The notes under the pieces are model-generated. The model saw only the letters and a list, made by a program, of their open reading frames with translations, searched no databases and was not told the DNA's origin. 64,000 nucleotides of DNA from Nymphaea colorata (taxonomy: Eukaryota; Streptophyta; Magnoliopsida; Nymphaeales; Nymphaeaceae), in contig NC_045140.1 of NCBI RefSeq assembly GCF_008831285.2, positions 22,400,131 to 22,464,130 on the forward strand. Reading direction: 5' to 3'. The translations under genes and the position numbers were made by a program. This document shows positions 50,029 to 62,672 of the stretch, in pieces (within the stretch, counting starts at the first letter, position 1; each line of letters starts with the position of its first letter).

Positions 50029-53000
50029 TCTTCTCTTTGTGCACTTCGCGTTGCGCCAGCGCCACCCACGTCTTGTTGTTGAGTCGTATCGTGTAATTTT
50101 GGACGTGGTAAATAAATAGATTTTTCAAGGCTTGTTTGTTTTGATCACAAGGAAAGACATGCAAACACTAGAAGTGCGGTTTGTAGATCAAACACGGAGA
50201 TGTGAACCACATAGTTTTTGTTCAAGGAGAGGCCATATCGGACCACACGAATCGAGCCGAATTAACCTTTTCTAATTATATTTAGAGATTATTAAAACTA
50301 AATAAAATTAGAAGAAGAAAATTCTTACCTTATCTAAAAGTAGTTCCGTGGGTTTAACAAGAAGTCCCTATTGTGTGTGTATGTATCTATTTTTATATAT
50401 ATAGTGAATGATGATTCTAGTCATCGAGAGTCAACCAATCATATAACTCTTACCATTCATATGAATGGTGAAGAAAAAAATATCAACAAAAAAGTCGGAA
50501 CTAATATTAAACGATGAAAATGTCCATCATTTTTTTTTCTTTTTGTTTTTCTTTTAACCATTCGTCATAATGGATTTGGATAGCATTGGTCGGAGCCACC
50601 AGCCATTTAAACTAGAGTCGTTCAATTAACCACGAGGTGACAAAGATTATGAAAATTTTTATTTTCAACTATTAGTTCGTTCGTGTTTTTCTTTTCGCAA
50701 TTTCTTTACTTTAGATAGACGGCCTTGTGTAGATAGTTAGTCTGACTCCGAATAGTTAGAATTATATATTTTATAAAAAGGAGTAATCAGAGATTAATGG
50801 CTCACTTATAAAATGTTTTTTTTTAATGTCAAACGGCCCCTTAATATATGGGGCCACCCTCGTAGTTAACTTGCTGATACACTGCTCACATTTTTTATTT
50901 TTATAAGAAAAACTAAGAACGGTTCAACGGTTCCGCTCCTCGGATGGATCACGAATTGAGATCTACTACTATGTACGTTTCATTATATTATTTGGAACTC
51001 ATGTCCCACATGATAATCATCAAATTTCCATAAGAAAATTGAAAGATCTAAACGTATTCATGTAATGGCAGTGAGTTACTGATCATTAATTTCTCTGCTT
51101 TATTTTATTAATAATTTTTTGTTGAGGAAAAGAAAAAAAAATTATGTGCACAATGGCTTTAACAGCGGACCGGGAGATTAAAATATTTCATATCCTGCTT
51201 TTTCCTGCCGCGACGTGCAGGTTTGAAAAATATATTTTCAGAAAGCATGTACTGAAACCAAGAAGGGATTTTTTTTCTTTTTTTTTTTGTTAATGATAAA
51301 CAATAATAATAAAATAATACGTTTAATGTTTAAAAAAATGGATACGATAAAAAGAAATTTTGAGGTAAAGAAGAAAAAATGAATTGTCTATCGCGACTGA
51401 GAAGTGCTAATGTACTTTTTTTTTTTTTTTAACTTATAACAAAATGGCTTCTCGCACCGACGGAGGATGAAAAAGTAAGGGAGGGTGACGGCGACCATGT
51501 GTGCAGTGATAAGGAATTATATATTATAGTTTTTCATTTTTCACTTCGATCTGAAACCTGAACGATATGCCGTGTCGGTCACGTATCAGCTTGTGTTAAA
51601 TATTTTCAAATTATTATTTTCTTGAGATGCGGTCAATCCTGGTTTGTATTTTTTTTTTGTGACCATGGGCATCTCGTAGATAAAGTTTTTTTTTTTTTCC
51701 AGAGAATGTTGATAATGGGTGGAATTAGAAATTTTTTATAAAAAGATGCACGAGCTATATTAAGACATGTCATAATTATATATAAAGTCTATTGAGTATT
51801 GAATAGTATTATCTTGATGACATTGAGGAGTGTTGATCTTAAAATTAGAACTGTCTCTGCACATTGCTAATTGGACCGGTTCTTTTTACTCACGCAAACA
51901 CAAAATGAACTAGTCGCTCATGTTACTTAACGTGCTGGTAGATGTGATCAACTTGTTTGAACATCATAGTCCAGCCAAAAGTTCTCTAGACGGGCACTAA
52001 TACACTTGAGTAACAATATCTTAGAGCCTTTCAAAAGTTTTCTAAAATGACAGACGGACACCAATACGTAAATATTGAGACTTGAGAGGTATTACCATGT
52101 AAAATAAGTAAATTAAACATAAAAATTTAACTAGTTTACAATCCATGTTAATAATTATTGTGAAACTCATTAAACAAATTTAGTTTGGCACCAACGCTGG
52201 TAAATTAGGACAGAAGTGCGGCTCTCCACATCCATTCCCCACCAAATCACCCAAGACCAAGAAACGGCACTTGAAAGTTGGTACACCCATGTGAACGCTC
52301 TTTGTATATTCACAGGTTCCCCAGTGCCATGAGTTGGACTATCAAAGGTGTGAATATATATATATATATATATATATATTTGACACCCATTTGAGAATGA
52401 TGGAACCAGTAAATTTTGTTATGATGGACTTATTTTTTTAGAAAGATATTGATATGCCAGCCCCATCTCATAAAATTGTTTATATATATATATATGTGTG
52501 TGTCTGTGATTTTTATAATGGAAGATAGGGTTCTTGTCTCCGTTCTTTGCTGGATGGTTGTCCATATTAATGGAAGCGACTGTGAACACTTGGTTTACGT
52601 TCTTCCACATGCCGCGCCATTGTATGGAATGTGAACGCTTAAGTCGTTATTTGCAGGCCTGACTAAATGGGGAAGCTTGAAATGGGAGATAATTTGTACC
52701 AGTTGAACAAAGTTTTCCCGGTTTTTTTTTTCCTATTTCATTCTTTTGACAATAAAACATTGGAGAAAAGTACAAAATCTTTAGCTTGTCACAAGAATCG
52801 GGTGCTTTTGTCAACTTTTTTGTCACCGCCTATGTGACTTCACTTAGTGCGGCCGATGGCGAAAACCGCTCGCGGTTAGATTCATGGCCCAAGTGCTGCG
52901 ACCACAAGACTGTCATGCTGGGAGAGCGGGCCAAGCTGCCAGCCCAATAGACTTGACTAAAAGGGCACCATTTAACTTGAAGGAGGAGGTCGAGAGTTCA

Positions 53001-54966
53001 ATTTCCAAAGTCGCATCTTTTAGATCCAGAGAGAAAAGTCAAACACGTGATAGAGCAAAGTCATGCCCATTAGCCCAGAAAATGCACAACTTGGCTCAGG
53101 TTTAGACCTTGTTATCCTCAAGACAGCGTGACACCTTAACAACCCTCGATCCCTCCACCTGCCCACTATGTAATTATTCGTCTCCTGGCCTACTAACACA
53201 ATACTTGGAGATATCATTAATGTTACGGATCAGATCCGAGAAAGTTTCAAATCATATCCGAGAAAGTTTCAAATCAATGATAACCAGGGGGGCGGAGCCA
53301 GAATCTTTTATAAAAGGGACAAATATATTTTCCGAAAATTCTTGCAAAAGCTAAAGTAAAGTTCTTGAAAATTCTTACAATGCTTATGATCAATTTACAA
53401 GGAACTTTGAAAGATTGTACCCACCCATGACATTTTTAATCCGAGTTTATGCTGAGATTAGAATACGCATTAAGCGTAATCTCCACTTTGTCAGCCACCT
53501 TGCATTCTCATTCAAATTTGGATGCAAAGATTCGCATTTCACATGGAGTGAATATATCAGCCAGAGAGCATTGTTAACGAAAGCATGCACGTCCATATCT
53601 GAATGGAGAATACATTTGGTTATTGGGTCCGGATCCACCAAACAATCGACGGCCATGATTGGTAGCCGGAGCTTCAAATGCATTCTCTTCCGGCCTCTTT
53701 AATTAACCGTGTGTGTTTGTGCCGGAGAACGATGAGTAGTAAGTGTGAGAAATTAAGTCTAGGGGCCCCAATATAAAGATGTGGGTACCCTTCTAGTGGG
53801 GCTGATATTGAATAGATAACCTAACGCTCCTCTTTTCTGCGCAAAGGTGGGGGCATCAAAGGATGGTGACGTTTGACACAGTCTCGTTCCACACTTTTAA
53901 ATATTTCAATTTGATAAGAGAAAAGCCACGGCAAGAGAGAGCCGACAAATGGAAAATTCAATACTTGCAAAGTCACAAAGAAACTAGAAACAAAAGGGCC
54001 GGCCTACCTATGGAGAAGAAGCCCTTAATTAATTTGTGGTTAACTTCTGCTTGACTAAAATGGAGAAAGTTTTTTTTTTTTTTTTTTCAGAAATAATATA
54101 TCCATCATTACTTTTTTTGAGATGCTTTCTCTCTCGATTCAAACATTCCAAGGAGGCCTCCTTTATTTCCACTTGTGCACAGAAAACAACAACATTCCAA
54201 ATAGAAAGCAAGTTATTCAACCGATGAAACTTATCTCGAACAAATTTTGCCACCAATCAAGGCCTTGAAGCCAATTCCCGGGCGAGCGGAGAGCTTGGGA
54301 CTTGGGAGCCGCGTTTTGACATGAGAAAGATTTTGTCACCGGAAGGCCGGGAAGCAAACGCGCCCTAAATCCCGAACTCCTGTTCTGTGGGCAATCGAGA
54401 TCTGGGAGAAGAAGAAAGGAAGCCAAACCCCCGACAGAAAAGCTTCCACACAGCTGGAACGGACGGCTGAGATTAGGGCAGGTCACCATACACGTCTTAC
54501 GATGATGACACGAGTCCGCCCAAGGGGTCGGGGCCCCACCGTTCGTGAAGAATATTTAAAAGGCAGGAAAGTACATGGTGGTGGGGGAGGAGCGGGCCCC
54601 ACACGTTCGCAAATCACGCACAGGCCAAGCTGGCACCTCAATTATTGCATCATCCTCGCTGTCACGCTGTCCACCAATCGTCGTGCAGCACCATACTCAG
54701 CTTCCAGCGAGAGGAAAAAGAAGAAAAGTTTTTCGCCGAGAAAACCAGGAATTCGCCGGAAAATATGATTGCCGGTCGCTCCGTTTCTTGAGCAGAGAGA
54801 ATTGGGATTCCTCTTAACATAGAGAACACAAAGGGAGAAGAGCAAATTTTCACCGAGGAAAGAATGATTATGATCTCTTCCGTAATGGATGAAAAAAGGA
54901 AGAAAATATACAAAAAAAAAAAAAGGAAGGGAATGGTTTTTTTAATCATTTTCTACTTTTTTGGGG
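50029..54966. other. Intergenic stretch
   Basis: No gene is supported over nearly 5 kb. It contains many T-runs, a TA microsatellite (52353-52380) and a 22-base tandem duplication (units at 53234 and 53256, ATCCGAGAAAGTTTCAAATC). Open frames near 53410-53700 overlap on both strands and show no known domain. Confidence 0.55.
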
Positions 54967-56280
54967 CTAATTATCTGATTTTCCGCCACCGCCGCGATTG
55001 TGGTAGCCGTAATAGGAGAGGTACCACCGGACGAACTTCTTCAGGCCGGTCTGCAAATCGGTGGTGGGTCTGTAGCCGAGGTCTCGCTGGGCGAGGGAGA
55101 TGTTGGCGTGGGTGAAGGGCACGTCGCCATTGCCGGGCATCTCCACCACGTTCTTCTTCGCCTTCACCTTGAGGTACCGCTCGAGGATGCCGACCATGTT
55201 AGGTACCGTCACCGGCGACGTGTTCCCCAGGTTGTAGATCCGGTACTGAGCCGGCCCCTTCTTCTTCCCGCCGCTCCCCGTGCTCTTCTGGGCAGTGTCC
55301 AGCGACGCTACGCAGCCCTTGACGACGTCATCGATGAACGTGAAGTCCCTGGCGAGGTCGGTCCTCCCCTTGCCGCGGAACACCGTGATGGGCTTCCCCT
55401 GGAGGATGTTGCGCGTGAACGAGAAGTAGGCCATGTCCGGCCGGCCCCATGGGCCGTACACCGTGAAGAATCGGAGGCCGGTGATGGAGAGGCCGTAGAT
55501 GTGGTTGTAGGTGTGGGTGATCTCCTCGCCGGCTTTCTTCGTCGCGGCGTACAGCGAAGCAGGCCGGTCGGTTCGGTCGGATTCCGAGAAGGGCACCTCC
55601 TCGTTGAGGCCGTAGACGGAGCTCGACGACGCCCAGACCACGGCGGGCTGCGGATTGGCCGACTTGCAGGCCTCCAGCAGCGTGACGAGCCCGGCGACGT
55701 TGCTGTGCACATACGACGCCGGATTTTCAATGGCGTACCGGACCCCGGCCTGCGCGGCGAGATGCATCACGTGAGTGAAGGCGACCAGGTCAAAGAGCTT
55801 CGCCAAGAGCCGGGCGTCATTGATGTCTCCGGCGACAACGAACACGCCGTGCGAGTCCAGGAGACCGGTGCGCGCCTTCTTCAACGATGGGTCGTAGTAG
55901 TCGTTGAAGTTGTCGAGCCCGACGACGCCATCGCCGCGCTTCTTGAGGGCCAACGAGACGTGGGTGCCGACGAACCCAGCCGCACCCGTCACGAGCACCT
56001 TCATACCGCGGGTCCGATGCGGCCGCGCCGACTCTCGGACGCGCTTCTCCCACTGGTGCCCGCCCCACGAGGCGGCGAGGTACCTGGTGCCCGTGTCCAT
56101 GAAGCTCTGGAAGCTCAGGTACGAAAGCGTGAGCGCGATGAGGAAGACGGCCCACACGAACATGGTCGACGTGGAAGCAAAGCACCTGTGCAGCTGCCGG
56201 TTCATCGCGTGGTTACTCCGGTCGATCTTCACCTTGCCGGGCGTCGAGGGAAAGAACTGGTCGTCCTCGGGCAGCCTCAT
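54967..56280 (-). CDS. GAE: UDP-glucuronate 4-epimerase (437 aa, intronless)
   Basis: GAE enzymes turn UDP-glucuronate into UDP-galacturonate in the Golgi, the precursor of pectin. The single exon runs 437 codons from MRLPEDDQFFPSTPGKVKID to GGGGKSDN and TAA-type end at 54967. A type II membrane anchor lies near residues 37-58 (MFVWAVFLIALTLSYLSF). The NAD-binding Rossmann motif is TGAAGFVG (Gly 99, 102, 105). The short-chain dehydrogenase active site is SSSSVYG followed by YAATK (Tyr 244, Lys 248). Other family stretches are LAAQAGVRYAIENP, GLRFFTVYGPWGRPDMAY and RDFTFIDDVVKG. Length and lack of introns are typical of plant GAE genes. The coding region is far richer in GC than its surroundings, mainly at third positions, which produces long artefact frames on the other strand. 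The gene looks intact. Confidence 0.97.
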   Translation of the reverse strand: MRLPEDDQFFPSTPGKVKIDRSNHAMNRQLHRCFASTSTMFVWAVFLIALTLSYLSFQSFMDTGTRYLAASWGGHQWEKRVRESARPHRTRGMKVLVTGAAGFVGTHVSLALKKRGDGVVGLDNFNDYYDPSLKKARTGLLDSHGVFVVAGDINDARLLAKLFDLVAFTHVMHLAAQAGVRYAIENPASYVHSNVAGLVTLLEACKSANPQPAVVWASSSSVYGLNEEVPFSESDRTDRPASLYAATKKAGEEITHTYNHIYGLSITGLRFFTVYGPWGRPDMAYFSFTRNILQGKPITVFRGKGRTDLARDFTFIDDVVKGCVASLDTAQKSTGSGGKKKGPAQYRIYNLGNTSPVTVPNMVGILERYLKVKAKKNVVEMPGNGDVPFTHANISLAQRDLGYRPTTDLQTGLKKFVRWYLSYYGYHNRGGGGKSDN

Positions 56281-56442
56281 TCCGTCGACTCCCTCCCTCG
56301 CTCTCTCTCTCTTTGTGCCTACCGCCGGCTTCTATCGATATGGCAATGGTGGGCACGTTTGGGATTTGGGGAAAAGGAACAGATGCAGGGGGTCGAGACA
56401 GAGTGGCGCATCTGCTGAAGACGCCGTCTGTGGTTCCCATGG

Positions 56443-56449
56443 ATTTATA
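56443..56449 (-). promoter_or_regulatory. Putative TATA box of the GAE gene
   Basis: The minus strand reads CTATAAATCC here, about 165 bases before the start codon at 56280, giving a plausible transcription start near 56415. Confidence 0.5.
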
Positions 56450-59400
56450 GAGGGAGAGAGAGAGAGGAAGAACCAAGAAGACGCGTAATACCGCGTCGGC
56501 CGAAGGGCTGCGGTCCGGTGTCCGGACCTGCAATTTCTTCAGCCTTCCTTACCCTCCTCCGTAATTACGCTGTTCCTTCCACAGTGATTATTATTATTTT
56601 CCCGAAAGAAAAAGTCGTCTGGTGGTCCGCCTTTAGCAAGCCCCAACTCGCGGGGGCACATAATTTACACGGTTGCCATGAAAATATATTATAATAATAC
56701 ATAAAACGAGATGGCATGGCTCTTTTCGGATGTGGACTTCGGACCGGCAGTGGGTTCCAAACTTGAGAACGAAAATCGGGTTTTTAATGTCGTTTTTGTT
56801 TTTTCCCGGTGAACCTTATCTTGAGGAGTGAAAAAAACGTGAATTTTCGATTTATTGCGGAGTTATTGGGCGTAGACAATGAGACTGGACGGGCCTGGGC
56901 CGAGACATTACGGGGTCACGGCCCTTAACGGAGTTCCGGTTTAAGGGTATTTCGGGAATTAAAAAATCTAAAATGAGCAATAATCTCTTCTCTCTCGTTT
57001 AGTCCAGTTTTCAGTAATTATTGTGTTTATTTTTTTCGTCTTTATATTGGAAAGGTATAATGCTCCTTTCAGAAACTTGGCGGTGCCGTTAAATGTTCTG
57101 GGTTCTCTTGCTTTCATGCCGAAAAAGTTTTCCTAGCTAGGTCGTGTTTGTCTTTCCCATGAGTTTTAGAGGAAAGTGTGCACAGATATTGCTATGTGGA
57201 GCTTCTTCTTCTTCTTCTTCTTACATCCAGTGTTCAAGGTCGTCTCAGCATCACTTGTTCTACTCAGATCTCTTTCTAACCAGTCCTGAACGTCGAGAAC
57301 AAAGAAAAGAAAAAAGTTTTGAACGCTTATTGCAGTAGCTTTAGCTCACCGGGAACAAAAGGAATTGCTTTTCTCCTCCAAGCAAAATGTTCGGCTTGGT
57401 CGCCGGAAAAAGCAACACACAGTGTTTGACCTTTTCGGCTTTTTTTTTTTTTTTAATAACTCGAAGACCTTGTCCTCAAAAGGAAATCACTTGCGGACCT
57501 TAAGCCGACGCATTTATTAAAGCATTCTTTTCTTACAAAAATCTTATTATGCTCCAAAATTTTACCACTAAAACTATATATATGTCTTTTTCTGGTTTCG
57601 CCAAAATATTTCTTATTTGAGATTGAAAAAAGAAAAAGACGAAGTTGGCAAGATGGTAATTTTGCAAGAGGGCGTGAGGAAGCATCCAGGAAAGCCGTGG
57701 GTGGGTCTGTTGACGTCGGTGCGGTGCGGGCCGGGACAAGACAACCGCCTTCGACTCCCCAACCCCTGAGACCGGTTGAAGCGGTCATCGAGGTCAAAGG
57801 AAGTGACCTGGAAACCGGCAAAGTTGGAATTCTTAAAACACCCTTCAGTTGACCACTACGTACAAATTTGACCTCCCCTTCACCCCTTCGTCATCGAGAT
57901 GATTTTCCTTTTTGCCAATTCCATTTTCATTTTAAGCGAGTTTAATCGGATCTGACAATGAAATTCTGCTCCAATCTAATTATTTCGAATCTGACTACAT
58001 GGAGCCCCGTTAAGGTGCATTTTCGTCGGAGTAGATTCGTTCCGAAACAAAATTGATTTAGAGCGCGTTTGGATGCATGTCCCAAATCACCATTTTTGTC
58101 TCTAAAATCCTGTTTTTGGTATGTTTGGATGGACAATATTTCTAGAATAAATAACCTGGTTTATGTTTATGAGTGAGCTCTCAAATTATTCATTCAAAAC
58201 CAATTTTTGTCGTGTCAAAACTCATTAAAAATCATTTTTACTTAATCAAATTTTAACAAAAATCATTTTTTCTAAGTGTCATTCAATTGGCCCAAAAAGC
58301 CCGAAGTTCAGGAATCACCTGAAGTTCCGACACCTGTTAGCCAGCATTGGCTTGCGAACGAAATTATGAGACGACCGGATCAACGAGATCTCAATCTGCA
58401 AGGAACATGAAAGCATTAAGAACAAGATATCTTGACTTTTGTAAGAAATATTAAGAATTAAAGGCAACGCCTCTTACATTTGTGGAGCATCAGATAGATT
58501 CCTCTATGTTTTGATTGGAAGAGCAGAAGAACCGACGCAAGCTCCGTCACTTAATAAAGCAAGCGGGCGCTCTTATAAGTGAAAGCATCTTCTCATAAGC
58601 AAATGCACTCCAGTTATTATTCTTAAAAACCAAATAAAATATTCACAGATCCATTGCCAATCGATCAAACATTGAAGCGTTCAAAATGGTTTTCGTACGT
58701 TCTGATCGCTCCTCACGATGTATTAGAGCAGCAGCGTGCACGAGTCAACAGCGTGAGTCGGAATCAATCTGCAATCGTCATAATTTATTGACGTGCCAAA
58801 TAAAATATTAATCTTGACCGATTCACTATTGTCCTTATTCTTATTCTTATTAAACACTGCATTTTTTTTTTAAATATCTACGTAAGAAAAACCATCTGAA
58901 GAGTAAAACCCTTAGGTCATATGCTTGTTATCTGATTAGATATTTATTGAAAAGCAAATCCAATTGGAAGTCATTTTTTAAAATTCAAATCCGTTCCGAC
59001 TTCTTGATTGAATGATAAATTTCTTCGCAAATCCGGTTTTTTCTTTGTTGTAGTTTAGTTGGAAATCTGATTCAAATAACATTCCTCTTGATTATGAATG
59101 CAACGGGAGTTTTACCATCTCTCTTTATTACCCTACAAAGATGCGTTAACTTACAATGTGTTTGAGATCATTCCACTGCCATTTTTTAAGGGATCGTTTT
59201 GATTCCAACTCTGATCTTACATCTTTAACATGCGTTTGATTTGATTTGTTTTGTTTTCGGGACGCCAAGAACAAGATCTCTTGAGGGTGTTTGATTTCTT
59301 ATTCTAAAGACACCTTAAAAAAAAGCTATCGGCACCGGAGACCTCCACTCCACACACATCGATTTCAATAAATTTAATATTTCTATTCACACCAAGTGGT

Positions 59401-60617
59401 AGAATTTCCCGGGACGGGTCTTATCAAAGACTATCGTAAAAAATGAACCAGAAGAAGAAAAAAATTTCGCCTCTAGTTGTGATGTAAGCGATAAATTTGC
59501 AACATTATAGAAAGGCATGGCTGCTTTATGACTAAATATTATCATTCACATGTGTTTGATTAAAAGGGCGAAGATTTTGTCATGTGCAGGAAAGAAACTG
59601 CTGGTAGCTGAAAAGGAAGGGAGTCTCAGAGGTGACGGAAAATATGTGGCATTAGTTTTACAAGGCCTCTTTGTCATCACCTAATTCCCCCATGGAATCA
59701 CCAGTGACCTCACGCCACACCCACGATTTCCTTACCTTTCCCACCTCAGTTAACGCAGACATCTCCTTCTTCTTCCTCATCTTATCACCCCACAGACGAG
59801 CGCTCATTCGATAGAGGAACATTGATTAAACATGAAGAACTTGATGAATTGCAGGCATCTCTATCCCTCTGTTAGTTTGAAATTTTGTGATTTCACCACT
59901 GATGTGTCGCTGAAAATTTCAGTTAACAAGTAGGAGAGGGACTTCGACTTCACCCGTTAAAAGAGATTGGGAAAGGTGGCCGACGCCATTAATCACCTGA
60001 TTCATATTTTTGATGGTAGGTGTTCTTCATTGTCCAAAATAAATGAAACGCTAGATAGTTACATTGCCGTGAAGTTGCGCATAATAATATATGCAGATTA
60101 TATATTAAGGACGTTGCTAAGGTTATTACCATCTAATGATATCAATAATGTCACTCTAAAAAGTGAAAAAACTGGTAGGTGATGTTCTTAAGTTTAACTC
60201 AGGCTACTAGGAATCCATTTGCTTCCAATAGAACTTCATGTCAAACACAAAAGGCATAGGAGATGAGAACAGAAACTAATCAACCATCTAGCAAGCGAAT
60301 CATGTCCCTCTTCATCGATCTGCTCTGCCGTGGCAGATGCAACCAGACAGAATCGCTAGATCCTAGTTATTGGATCACTACAAAGAGTTGGTAACAAGCA
60401 GCCAAGGCAGAAATTAATGCGGTTCACATTTACTTTAATGGAAGTGCATGTTGCGCCTATGACAGCTTACTTGTGAAACTTTGCTTGTCAATTACGAGAA
60501 GAAGGTGGTACGACATTTACTCATCCGGACCATGTGGCTCTTGGACCGGACCCACTTAGCCAGGTTTGGCTCTTGGAAAGTTGCTTAAACTTCTCTATAG
60601 TCATTTATTTTCTTCCA

Positions 60618-60795
60618 CAAACCCAACTGGCTTTCCTCATGAACAACAAGAGTTCCTTTGCTTAAAGTTCTCCATTGTTTCTATCTATGACTTCTTTGAA
60701 CCCAGCTGGCTTAGTTTTCTCACTTCTACCAACAAGAATGTTGCCTGGAATTCCAAGCTTGCTATTTATGACTTGTAAAACCCAGTTGGCTTTTC
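60618..60795 (+). repeat. Imperfect repeat with a period of about 79 bases
   Basis: AACCCAACTGGCTT, AACCCAGCTGGCTT and AACCCAGTTGGCTT lie near 60619, 60698 and 60778, with weaker similarity between them (TTTTCT, CTTC). It may be a diverged tandem repeat of about two units. Confidence 0.4.
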
Positions 60796-61009
60796 TGTCT
60801 GCTTCAAGCAAACACGGTCTCGGATCTCTAGCTATTGGAAATTGCTCAAGTCCAACCACATGCTCCACTTTTGGCATACACAAGGACATCTTGGGCAGCT
60901 CTTTCCCATCGCCACTTATTCTTCATTCACATGTGTCATTCTAAACCCATTAATGCATGTTGATTTACTGCCAACTAACATGTTAATATATAGTAAGTGC
61001 TACTCTTCT

Positions 61010-61090
61010 AAACTGTAAAAGGTGGCTGCGATACTCGAGTTAAAACGCGTATCATAAACCACCCATGTCTTGAAGTAGCCCTTAACCTTG
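61010..61090 (+). repeat. Diverged relative of the SINE-like repeat at 35.9 kb
   Basis: AAAAGGTGGCTGCGATACTC here lines up with AAAAGGTGGCAGACGCTACT near 35930, and the next 40 bases keep weak similarity (GAGTT, then ACCACCC against TACCCC). No pol III boxes are seen in this piece. Confidence 0.35.
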
Positions 61091-62097
61091 CTTCTCTCTC
61101 AAAGCGCCAAACCGCCAAGTTGATGGAAGATAGTTTGCCAAGTTGGATGAATAATGTGTATAAAGGGTTTCTTCTAAGAATCTACACCCCATATTGTGAA
61201 CCAGACGCTGTATTATTAAAATTAGGCCTTATATATACATTACAACATGATTTATTTAATAGAATGACATTTTTTGCTCATATTATTTGAACATAGGAAC
61301 AACGACTTCGAAGTCCTAAAAAAATTGACACATCGTGGGGCATTTTCAAGATGTTAATATACGCATGTTTATGCTAAATTTACATGAATTGAGACTTATT
61401 TTTCTTCTATAAAATGTTGTATATATCATGATAGGAAGTTGGGTGAGCACAAAATTATACATGAATTTATGAAATGATAAATGTTGTGTAACCAAGTTAA
61501 AGTGCTCTAAATATCATCCTATCATATATATAATAATCATCAAACGAATGCTTGATCTTAGCTAGTAAGACTGCGGAATTGTCATACTTCCTCAGTTTAC
61601 ATGGTCCTCAACCTATAATCATGTACGCGACTAGCTTTGTTGGAAATGATCGCAAACGTTTAATTCAGTGCTGTTCGGTTGTTGAATTCAACAATGGGAA
61701 ATGCTGATTTGGTGAATCCCGATTCGCCCTCTCATAATCGATTATATTTTTGAAAAGAACGAATATAATATATATAAATTAATCATCAATAAATATATAT
61801 ATATAATAATTACAATTAATAAAAAATTATCGAGTCCAGTTCAACCTTGGTCGGTTCAACTCGGGCCCGGGCCCGAACCCAGCCCGATTTGAATTCGGGC
61901 CTGAGCCCGGGTCCGACCCGAAATCGCGACGCCCACTCCGGACGTTCATCCCGCCAAATATACACGTCGGTTTTCCGATGCAGGTTTCCCTCGCTTTTCA
62001 ATTAGACGGTTGGAATGTTGTGTCCATGTCTGACGGAAGGCCAACGGTCAAGTGCACCGCGATGGAGCAACGCGCGCTCCCGCTTCTTCCCACTTCT

Positions 62098-62132
<35 letters not shown>

Positions 62133-62672
62133 GCAGGGAAATAGAGAAAGGCTGTACGCTCCCTCTCCCTCTTTCTCCCGCCCTTTTCCTTCGACCGCCA
62201 CGTTCAAGCGTCCGTTACCCTGTAACTCCCATGCCCTTAAAACACCCCCACATCCCTCAAAATACGCTCTCTCCCTTACATACACAGAAGAGAGGAAGAA
62301 GAAGAAGAAGAAAAGAAAGAAGAAGAAGAAGCTTCGTGGGACGGTCAAGCAATGCCTTAGAAGTTCTCTATAATCTTGGCAAGAAGAAATCGTGGTACCG
62401 TCATATGTCCATCTTTAGGTTTGTTGGGCTTAAAAAGCGCGACATGTTCATTCGGATTATGTCGAGGAATTAGGGTTTGTGCGTTTTTATGCGCCTCTCC
62501 TTGTGCGGTTCTGTGTGCCAGAATACTGTTGGGTTATACTCCATCTTACGTCGATTCTAATGTTAGCGCGTTCTTTTCTTTCCATTTGAATTGGTTCGAT
62601 TGCTCTCGGATGGTGATCGATGTCATGAACCGACAGCGAGCGGATCCATGCTCGTGACTTCGATTTCAGAAA

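Larger units (their letters stand above)
56450..62672. other. Intergenic stretch between GAE and GEX2-like genes
   Basis: No gene is supported. 61850-61920 has short repeated GGGCCCG/CGGGCCTGAGCCCGGG-like palindromic blocks. From about 61980 on the sequence becomes richer in GC and pyrimidines and is probably the promoter and leader of the GEX2-like gene, with a GA microsatellite at 62101-62129 and a GAA-rich tract near 62288-62331. Open frames between 61978 and 62657 are made of these repeats. Confidence 0.5.

Noticed and set aside
53410-53702. Overlapping frames on both strands suggesting a retroelement or gene fragment
   Set aside because: Neither strand shows reverse transcriptase, integrase or host protein motifs.
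55000-56418. A 472-codon plus-strand open frame opposite the GAE gene
   Set aside because: It is the mirror of a GC-rich coding sequence. It has no recognisable domain, while the minus strand encodes a complete enzyme with all motifs.
58058-58300. Possible MITE starting GCGTTTGGATGCATG
   Set aside because: TTTGGATG recurs at 58120 in the same orientation, but no convincing inverted partner or target duplication was found.
61978-62473. Long overlapping frames upstream of the GEX2-like gene
   Set aside because: They are produced by the GA and GAA repeats and include runs of Arg/Glu or Lys; the region looks like a 5' leader.
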